Assembly (NCBI GenBank): GCA_050289385.1
Contig: JBNKFQ010000289.1
Coordinates: 1-8,957, forward strand
Direction of reading: 5' to 3'
Length of the DNA: 8,957 nucleotides
Source of the DNA: JBNKFQ01 sp050289385
GTDB taxonomy: Bacteria; Pseudomonadota; Gammaproteobacteria; Pseudomonadales; Porticoccaceae
This document shows positions 1-7,300 of this stretch, one piece after another (within the stretch, counting starts at the first letter, position 1; each line of letters begins with the position of its first letter). Made by a program: the position numbers and the translations under genes. The notes below the pieces were generated by a model, which saw nothing but the letters and a program-made list of their open reading frames with translations, ran no database searches and had not been told where the DNA came from.

Positions 1-20
1 TAAAAATTGGGATTACAGCT

Positions 21-2525
21 ATGACCGATGAAACAAAAGAAAATACAGAACCAACTGATTCCACCCCTCAAACGAAGGAAGTATCCAAGGAATTCGCCGA
101 TCGCCGCAATTTTATGAATAAAGTCGGGGTGGCCGGCGCCGCTGCCTTGACTGCTTCTATGGCTACTCAGGCCATGGGTCGCCCTGCCAGGGCTGCTGCA
201 AAGACGGTAGATAGACAACTCTCCTGCACACCTGAAGAACCGTCGGCTCTTGGCCAGGACAAGGTTACCACCGAAGAAATGCTGGCCCGCTACCAGCGGG
301 CAAAGAAGTTGGAGCCAGCATGGCGGAATCGGCGCGCAGTTGCCCTCAACGCCTCGCCGGTACCTCACTGGTGTGGCGACAGCGATTGTTGCTGGTATAT
401 ACGAGAGACCCGGTCGGGTCAGCAATATCGCCTGGTCGACGCCGTAAAAAGGACCAATTTACCAGCATTCGACCATCAGGCCCTGGCCAATGCCTTGACA
501 AAAGGTTCCGGGCAACCAACGGATCCTGAGAACCTGCCCCTGAGCAAGGTCGACATAGCTTTGTCGCCTCGCACTATCAGGTTTACGGCCTTCGATGCGA
601 AGTGGGAGTACGATGACGAAACCCATCAGTGTAGAAAACTTGGCCGCGCCGAAAATCAGGCATGGGTGTTGTCCCCGGATGGCAAAATGGGTGCCTTTAT
701 CCGCGACCACAATTTATGGATCCACGACATAAAAAGTGGCCGGGAATGGCCGCTGACTCACGATGGGGAAGAGTTGTATGAGTATGGCAGTGCGCCGACG
801 GCGGAGGGGCGTCGAGAAAGACCGGCCTTCGATTTTCTGTGGTCGCCGGACTCCAAACGATTGCTGACCCAGTTGCGTGATACGCGCAAGGTCGGGCTCG
901 GCATACCCCTGGTGCAACATGTCCCGCCGGACGGCAGCCTGCGACCGAAAATTATTGAATCGCAGCGGCGAGTCGCCGTTTTCGGGGACGAGTATGTGGA
1001 AGCCTGGACATTGTTGGTCATTGATGTCGCGGACGGCGCCATGCGATTTTTCGATTGTCCGCCACAACCGGTGAATTATCCGCATTATGGCGGCTTCTTT
1101 CCTTACAACCGTGGTTGGTGGCTGAACGAGCGATACGCCTGCTGCATCCTTCAGAATTTGGACAAGACCAATACCCGGGTCATGAAACTCGACAGCCATA
1201 CGGGCAAGACCAGTGTTCTCTTCAGCGAGGACCCGCACAATGCCTTCGAGGCTATACCGATCGGGTCACATCGTCGGGCACCGGCCATGTTCTTGCCGGA
1301 GACGAATGAACTCATCTGGTGGTCGGATCGAAGCGGCTGGATGCATTTGTATCGCTATGACGCGCTGTCGGGCAAACTGAAAGGGACGATCACCCGGGGG
1401 GATTGGGTGGTGCGCAACGTCTTGCATTACGACGCACAGCGGCGGGAGCTGTTTATTCAGACCGCCGGAAGGGTAAAAGGACGCAATCCTTATTATCGCG
1501 ATGTTTGCCGAGTCAGTATGGACACGGGGCAGCTCACGACAGTCCTGTCTACCAATCATGACCATGACGTTTTTGACCGTTATGCAGTTACCGGCAGAGA
1601 CTCCAGCGGCGTATCCCCGAGTGGCAACTATGTCATGGTGACGCATTCACGCAGGGATGATAACCCGGTGACCTTGCTGCTGGACCGGGATGGCCGCGAG
1701 CTGATGCGCCTGGAAACAGCGGACCCTTACGGGATGCCGGACTATAAAGTTCCACCGGAACCGGTGATGTTGAAAGCGGCGGACGGTAAAACCGACATTT
1801 ACGCGCTCGTGATTCGCCCCTCGGATTTTTCGCCGGAGAAATCCTATCCGGTGATCGATTTTACCCGTCCGCCATCCGCTGGCGCTACTGGTAGTAGCAG
1901 CCACTTTTTCTTTACAGCTGCGGCCTATGCCGAGTTGGGTTTTATCGTGGTTCAAGTTGCCGGAAGAGGGCCTGGTATCGGTATTCGCAATAAGGCGTTT
2001 CAGGTTTATTCCGATCCCGCCGTGCCCGAGTGCTATGGTGTCTGCAAGAAAGATAATATCGCCGCAATCAAACAGTTGGCCGATCGCTATCCCTACATGG
2101 ACCTTCGTCGGGTGGGCGTGGTTGATGTGGCGTCGTCGGCTGGCGCTTTAACGGGCCTGTTGGCCTACCCGGAATTCTACAAAGTGGGGGTGACGATCAA
2201 CCCGCTTTCAGATTTCCAGTTAATGCCGGTAATACTGCACCCTGGAATCTTACGTGGTAGTGAAGAGCCGTTGCCCGACTTCAAAGATTTGGCAAATAAC
2301 TTACAAGGTAAATTGTTACTGATACACGGAATGATGGAGGAGATTGCACAGGTCTCCGCCACGTTCCGGTTGGTTGAAGCACTGCAAAAGGCCAATAAGC
2401 GTTTCGATATGCTTTTGCTGCCAAACGGCCGACACATTAAATCTGGTTATATGACCCAGGCAGGTTGGGATTACATGGTGACACACCTGTTGCACGCTGA
2501 ACCGCCAGAAGATTTCCATGTTTGA
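21..2525 (+). CDS. Tat-exported S9 (DPP IV-like) peptidase family protein with atypical catalytic motif
   Basis: This 834-residue protein resembles the S9 family: an N-terminal beta-propeller followed by an alpha/beta-hydrolase domain that normally removes dipeptides or cleaves after proline. Residues 27-32 (DRRNFM), a hydrophobic stretch to about 52 and an AxA-like site near 58-60 form a Tat signal, so the folded protein should go to the periplasm. The propeller spans about 100-580 and holds the family's start pattern (PHW..WYIRE, 115-129). The hydrolase domain spans about 585-825 and includes QVAGRGPG (645-652), RYPYMDLRRVGV (689-700), KLLLIHG (764-770) and the terminal His805. The usual GxSxGG elbow reads V-A-S-S-A-G (703-708), so Ser705 or Ser706 would be the nucleophile. 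The usual catalytic Asp is Glu773, and the Asn two residues later in DPP IV is Ile775. Activity is therefore uncertain. Eleven cysteines are present, including C118, C123 and C124. The ATG at 21 keeps the Tat motif; only a weak GGGA (9-12) precedes it. The gene probably shares an operon with the next one. The family call is firm; the substrate is unknown. Confidence 0.87.
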   Translation: MTDETKENTEPTDSTPQTKEVSKEFADRRNFMNKVGVAGAAALTASMATQAMGRPARAAAKTVDRQLSCTPEEPSALGQDKVTTEEMLARYQRAKKLEPAWRNRRAVALNASPVPHWCGDSDCCWYIRETRSGQQYRLVDAVKRTNLPAFDHQALANALTKGSGQPTDPENLPLSKVDIALSPRTIRFTAFDAKWEYDDETHQCRKLGRAENQAWVLSPDGKMGAFIRDHNLWIHDIKSGREWPLTHDGEELYEYGSAPTAEGRRERPAFDFLWSPDSKRLLTQLRDTRKVGLGIPLVQHVPPDGSLRPKIIESQRRVAVFGDEYVEAWTLLVIDVADGAMRFFDCPPQPVNYPHYGGFFPYNRGWWLNERYACCILQNLDKTNTRVMKLDSHTGKTSVLFSEDPHNAFEAIPIGSHRRAPAMFLPETNELIWWSDRSGWMHLYRYDALSGKLKGTITRGDWVVRNVLHYDAQRRELFIQTAGRVKGRNPYYRDVCRVSMDTGQLTTVLSTNHDHDVFDRYAVTGRDSSGVSPSGNYVMVTHSRRDDNPVTLLLDRDGRELMRLETADPYGMPDYKVPPEPVMLKAADGKTDIYALVIRPSDFSPEKSYPVIDFTRPPSAGATGSSSHFFFTAAAYAELGFIVVQVAGRGPGIGIRNKAFQVYSDPAVPECYGVCKKDNIAAIKQLADRYPYMDLRRVGVVDVASSAGALTGLLAYPEFYKVGVTINPLSDFQLMPVILHPGILRGSEEPLPDFKDLANNLQGKLLLIHGMMEEIAQVSATFRLVEALQKANKRFDMLLLPNGRHIKSGYMTQAGWDYMVTHLLHAEPPEDFHV

Positions 2526-2575
2526 TCGTATCATGGGTTAAAGGGACGCCATCCACTATGGGTTCTACGGTATCT

Positions 2576-2579
2576 GGAG
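2576..2579 (+). promoter_or_regulatory. Ribosome binding site deciding the start of the S12 gene
   Basis: GGAG lies nine bases before the ATG at 2589 and directly abuts the in-frame TTG at 2580. Normal Shine-Dalgarno spacing supports the ATG and rules against the TTG, which would add only three residues. Confidence 0.7.
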
Positions 2580-2588
2580 TTGAAGAAT

Positions 2589-4163
2589 ATGTATAAACTT
2601 TTGTTGTTGAGTTTGAGTCTGTTGTGGTTGCCGGATACGCTGGCGGCCAATCGTGAGAATCAACCTATTGCGAATATTCCCGACCAGTCACTGGATGGGC
2701 TCGATAGGTATGTCACGTCGGTCATGGAATTCACACAGGTGCCGGGTGTTGCGATAGCGGTAGTTAAGGACGATGAAGCTGTCCTGGCTCAGGGTTACGG
2801 TTTCCTGGAAGTCGACAAGGATGCAGCCGTTGATGAAAATACGCTGTTTGCCATCGCTTCGGTTACAAAGTCCTTCACTGCGACCGCGTTGGGGATACTG
2901 GTCGATGAGGGCAAATTAAGTTGGGATCAGCCGTTATCCCGTTATTTACCGCAACTCAGGTTTTCGGAATCTTATCTCTTCGACCACCTGACTGTGGCTG
3001 ATGCGCTTTCTCACCGAACCGGACTCCAGCCATCAAATTCGGCTTGGGCGGTCTATCCGGGCAAATCTCAGGCCGATACGCTCGGCCTGATTGAAGCGTT
3101 ACCCAGGACAGCGCCCTTCAGGGCGAGTTTTGTTTACAACAATATGATGTATATGGCAGCCGGCCAGGTCATTCCAGCCCTGGCAGGGGAGCCGTGGGAG
3201 GCGTTTCTCCGGCACCGGCTCTTTGCGCCGTTGGGGATGAAGCGCACCAATACCCGTGTCGGGGACCTCCCAAGCTTGACAAATGTGGCCACGCCCCATG
3301 CCCTGACACCAGATGGCGCTGTGCCGATACCTTATTATAACGGTGAGAGTATCGCGCCGGCCGGGGCGATCAATTCCTCCGCTGCGGACATGGCGCAATG
3401 GTGTCGCGTGCAGCTTGGTGATGGCAGGATAGACAATAGACAGATTATTCCCGAAAGCGTGATTGCCGAGATGCGCAAGCCTCACAATTTGTGGGATCTG
3501 GCCAAAGAAGGCCATATCGGCACCAGACACAAGGCATACACCTATGGGCTTGTCCGACAGAATTATGGAAACGACCTGATCGCCTATTTCCATACGGGGA
3601 GCCTCAATGGCATGGGATCCTATTTTGGTTTTATCCCCGACGCAGATGTGTGTGTGGTGGTTCTCTCTAATGGAACAGCGAGTTCCGGGGTAGCCCGCCA
3701 CGTGGCAAATTATATTTTTGACCACCTGTTGAAAATATCGACACGATTGGAGTTGACCGATCAAGATTACCTGAATGAGTTCAAAAAAGCAGTCGAAAAA
3801 CGACAAGCCGCACAATCCGGACTTCGTCAGGCGCATCAGAGGGCACACGATCCATCGACGGCACCGGACATGGCGCCGTCGCTGTTCACGGGTAAATTTA
3901 CCGATGCGTTGTATGGAGAGTTTGACGTCGAGAATATCAGCGGTACGTTGCACTTCCGCTACGGGACTTATTATCACGGTGTCCTTGCGCCGCACCGCAA
4001 CGTCACGTTTGACCTGATTCTCGACGACGCGGATCTTTATCCCTATTCACCCGCGCCGATGACGGTGAGTTACTCCTTTAATAATAAGGGAGTGGCGGAA
4101 TCCATACTGTTGGAACAGCCTAAATCTCCTGAAGTCATTCGGTTTGCGACCCAATTAGAGTAA
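2589..4163 (+). CDS. Exported S12 serine hydrolase (class C beta-lactamase / D-peptidase fold) with DUF3471-like C-terminus
   Basis: This 524-residue protein belongs to the beta-lactamase family PF00144 (class C beta-lactamases, DD-carboxypeptidases, D-aminopeptidases, esterases). Numbering from the ATG at 2589, the acyl-enzyme motifs are S91-V-T-K94, Y183-N-N185 and H335-T-G337. HTG rather than KTG is found in R61-type peptidases and many S12 esterases/peptidases, and makes true beta-lactamase activity less likely. A Sec signal peptide is clear: MYK, then a leucine-rich core to about residue 14, then a cleavage region near 19-21. After the catalytic domain (about 35-375) and a charged linker (about 385-428), residues 430-521 look like DUF3471, a small beta domain (F-T-G-K-F, then Y-G-E-F-D-V). 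No membrane helix was seen in the C-terminal part, unlike ClbP-type prodrug peptidases. It lies 63 bases after the S9 gene with no terminator between, so co-transcription is likely. Its position next to an NRPS that installs a D-residue suggests, without proof, hydrolysis of a D-configured peptide bond. Confidence 0.88.
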   Translation: MYKLLLLSLSLLWLPDTLAANRENQPIANIPDQSLDGLDRYVTSVMEFTQVPGVAIAVVKDDEAVLAQGYGFLEVDKDAAVDENTLFAIASVTKSFTATALGILVDEGKLSWDQPLSRYLPQLRFSESYLFDHLTVADALSHRTGLQPSNSAWAVYPGKSQADTLGLIEALPRTAPFRASFVYNNMMYMAAGQVIPALAGEPWEAFLRHRLFAPLGMKRTNTRVGDLPSLTNVATPHALTPDGAVPIPYYNGESIAPAGAINSSAADMAQWCRVQLGDGRIDNRQIIPESVIAEMRKPHNLWDLAKEGHIGTRHKAYTYGLVRQNYGNDLIAYFHTGSLNGMGSYFGFIPDADVCVVVLSNGTASSGVARHVANYIFDHLLKISTRLELTDQDYLNEFKKAVEKRQAAQSGLRQAHQRAHDPSTAPDMAPSLFTGKFTDALYGEFDVENISGTLHFRYGTYYHGVLAPHRNVTFDLILDDADLYPYSPAPMTVSYSFNNKGVAESILLEQPKSPEVIRFATQLE

Positions 4164-4205
4164 AGTTGGAGGTGGCTTCAGTGCTTCATCTCGTCTTTGT
4201 GTTAT

Positions 4206-4221
4206 TAAGGCAGTAAGGCAG
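4206..4221. repeat. Perfect 8-bp tandem repeat
   Basis: TAAGGCAG occurs twice head to tail (4206-4213 and 4214-4221) in the 146-base region between the convergent S12 and NRPS genes. It may be a small slippage duplication; no function can be assigned. Confidence 0.6.
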
Positions 4222-4309
4222 ATGTTAAGTAAAATATGTCGCATTTCGGTTAAGAGGTGTGCTCCCAATTGTCGAGATTTTACATCTTAGGTAGATGGTT
4301 TGCATAACC

Positions 4310-7300
4310 TTATTTGTTTTTGTTTTGTATCGAAAAAAGCAGTGAATTTATAGTTGGAGTAAAATCATTAACCACGTTTTCCAGTAGAGCTTGATAAGTC
4401 TTACAAAATTTTTCGATAGTTTTATAACTAAATAGGTCTTTGTTATATATAAAATATAAGTCTAAGCCCTTATTGTTGTTAATAGCTGCCACATACAAGC
4501 TGGGAGTATAATCACTGAAGTCGTCTCTTATTACAGTTGTCTTTAAATCTGGCAATTGAAGAGTGTATTGTTTAAGACCTAAGTAGTTAAAACTTGTGTA
4601 TCTGATTTGATCAGAAAGTAAATTGTGCCCTAAAATTTCTCGTTGATCGGCAATGGATACATCTGGACAATCATAAGAAGATAAAACGACCTGCGTGACA
4701 TCTTGAAGCAGAGCGCTAAACCGCATTCTTCTATCAATGCAAATTCTAAGTATTTGCCCTTCTAGAAATGGGCCAACCAAATTGTTGAGTTCCGGCAAAT
4801 CTCGGCCTGCACGTATTGTAAATGTACAGATATCAGTTTGATTTGAAAAATATGAAATTAATATGTTGTATACAGAAAATAGTGTTATGAAAAGAGAGGT
4901 GCCCTGATTTTGACTGAAGTCTTTTAATTGCTTAACTAGATCTGCATATAGGTTCAAGCGTATATGTCCCGCTCGGTATGTCGGTTCATCTGGAGGCGAG
5001 TAATCGATTGGTAAATTTAGGTGAGTTGGGGCACCTCTAAGCATACTTTCAAAAAAATGAATCTGCCGTTTATATTCACTTTTCTGACATCTAGAATTCT
5101 TCCAGTAGACATAATCTGCAAATTGGATAGGCAGGTGGGGTGGTTGTGGAGCTTTGTGTTGAATAAACGCTGTATAATGGAGGGATAGCTCACGGTGAAT
5201 TACTTCTTGAGATCTGCGATCAGAAATAATATGGTCCGTATTTAATAATAGCACATGTTCTTTAGAGGATAATCGTAGTAGTTTTGCTTTGAATATGGGT
5301 CCATTTAAAACATCAAAGGTGTGATAGGCGAAATTTCTGTAATACAATAAGATATTATTTTCGTTGGTTTCTATGACAGGTAGTTGCAATTTATATTCAT
5401 TTCTAATTATTTGAACTGCATCGCTTTCATAAGAGCTAAATGTGGTGCGAAGTGTTTCGTGGCGCCTAATAATATTGTTGAGAGAGCTATTTAGAGCGGC
5501 TGTATTTAAATTTCCCATTATTCTAAAAGCCACGTAGATACTACTAAGGTGGCTGGGCCTTTTGTTGTTTGACTGTTTTTTATATTTTAATGCTAGTTTA
5601 TGACTTTTTTTAATTGGTATTTTCCCGGTCCGCTCGATTTTATTGATTGTTGAGGCAGGATAGTCGCACGGTGTTTTTATGCCGCCTTGTTGAGCAATGC
5701 TTTGCGCGTAGTTGATTATCTCCACCAACGAAGTTTCGAAGGTAGAAATAAACCGTTGAGCCTGCTCGGGTGAAAGCCGCATACCCACATCAAAACACAG
5801 CACACCGTTTTGCACCGCGCCGTTGATATCGAGCAGTAGTTTGTCGCGATTCTCCGCCGGAACCGCCTGCCCACTTTCCTCCCCCGCCAACTGCCAGTCG
5901 CTAACACCCTGTTCAGCCTTGGTATTCAATTGCCCGAGATAGTTAAACCGGATTAACGGCAGTGAATTTGATAGCCGACCCGTCTGCCACAACACCCCGT
6001 ACCCCAATCCCTTGCTCGGTATCGCTCGCAGCATTTCCTTGGTTTGAGTAATTGTCTCGCCGAGTTCGTCAAACGCTTTCAAAGTTACCGGGTACATAGT
6101 GGTAAACCAACCCACCGTGTGCGACACATCGATACACGGATCAACACTCTCCCGGCCATGACCTTCGAGCGTAATGTGATTCTCGGGCCGATCAAACGTG
6201 CCTTGCAAGGCGATGGCCATGGCACTGAGCAACAGATCATTGATTTCTGTGTGGAAACCTTGGTTAGCTTCGCGAAGCAAAACCGCTGTGTCCTGTGTGG
6301 ACAAACGAATCTGACAAAACCGAAGCGTCTGCGGTTCGGGCAACTCAGCGCTGTGGCCCAGCACTTCTTGCCAATAAGTGACTTCGGAGGGATGATCTTC
6401 GGCGTACTGTGAGACAGCCTTTACCCACTGGCGGTAGCTACTGCCCTTGGCTTCGAGTTGCCGGCCGCTGATCAACCTTTGCATGTCTTCGGCAATGATC
6501 CGCCAAGACACCGCATCTATAATCAGATGATGGAACGCGAAAAAGAGTCGAGCGCTACCGTCTGGATAGCCCATAAGGTGAGCTACTTGCCATAGAGGAC
6601 CTTTTTCATAACTAAAACCGCTTTGCCATCCGGTCAGCCTGTCCTGCAAAGCCCCGGAGGCGCACTCCCCGATGTGCTGTACCTTTAAGGGCGCCATCCA
6701 TGGCTCTATGTGTTGATGGTATTGCTGCCGGTAACCACTCTCGGTCGCGAAAAAATTGCTCCTCAAACTATCGTGATGGTTGGCCAGGGCCACCAGAGCG
6801 GACGCGATCCGGCCTGAATCGATGTCGCCAGGGATTTTAATCAGGAACGATTGATTATAGTGGTGGGGCTCGGTAAACCGTTGATCAAAAAACCACCGTT
6901 GGACAGGCAATAGATTAAATGTGCCGGTCAGTTGCCCTTGTTCGGTATTGATGTCGATAACGGCTTGAAGTTTAGACAACACTCGGGCGAGTTGCGAGAC
7001 GGTCGGACATTCAAAAATAGTTTTGACCTGCAGGCTGAATCCCGCCTGGCGTAGGCGGGAGACCAACTGAATGCTGACAATGGAGTCACCGCCGATACGG
7101 AAAAAGTTGTCGCGAATTCCCACACGGTCAAGACCTAATACCGATTGCCAAATATCGCATAACTGCACCTCCAGCTCATTCCCGGGGGCGACATACGAAT
7201 CGCTGCTGACCAACTCGGGCTCCGGCAGGAATTTACGATCGATTTTTCCGTTTACCGTAAGTGGAATGACCTCAATCACCACAAAAGCACTGGGGATCAT

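Noticed and set aside
714..1238. A 174-residue open frame on the - strand inside the S9 gene
   Set aside because: It is antisense to a well-supported propeller domain and shows no family motif.
2580..2588. TTG at 2580 as start of the S12 gene
   Set aside because: GGAG (2576-2579) touches it with no spacing. The ATG at 2589 has a normal nine-base spacing and begins a typical signal peptide.
3099..3995. A 298-residue open frame on the - strand opposite the S12 gene
   Set aside because: It lies fully antisense to a gene with clear catalytic motifs, and its translation (many Arg, His and Cys, no recognisable domain) looks like a shadow frame.
4229..4283. Inverted repeat GTAAAAT / ATTTTAC
   Set aside because: The seven-base AT-rich arms are separated by 41 bases. 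This is expected by chance in such a region.
4283..4297. Small hairpin (CATCT, 5-base loop, AGATG) between the convergent genes as a bidirectional terminator
   Set aside because: The stem has only five base pairs with little GC and no adjacent U-tract on either strand, so it is too weak to call.
4322..5629. Terminal domain as a heterocyclization (Cy) domain because of D-x-x-x-x-D
   Set aside because: The remaining motifs (RRHETLRTTF, FADYVYW, VGPFLEGQILR) are of condensation type, and the Cy-specific motifs are not visible.
4310..5640. Terminal C region as a pseudogene remnant
   Set aside because: The frame is uninterrupted for about 1.3 kb in AT-rich DNA and retains the C2, C4 and C7 patterns plus the catalytic His, so ongoing selection is more likely.
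6044..6412. A 122-residue + strand open frame opposite the NRPS E domain
   Set aside because: It is a shadow of the E-domain coding frame, which contains the conserved EGHGRE and VGWFTTMYP motifs.
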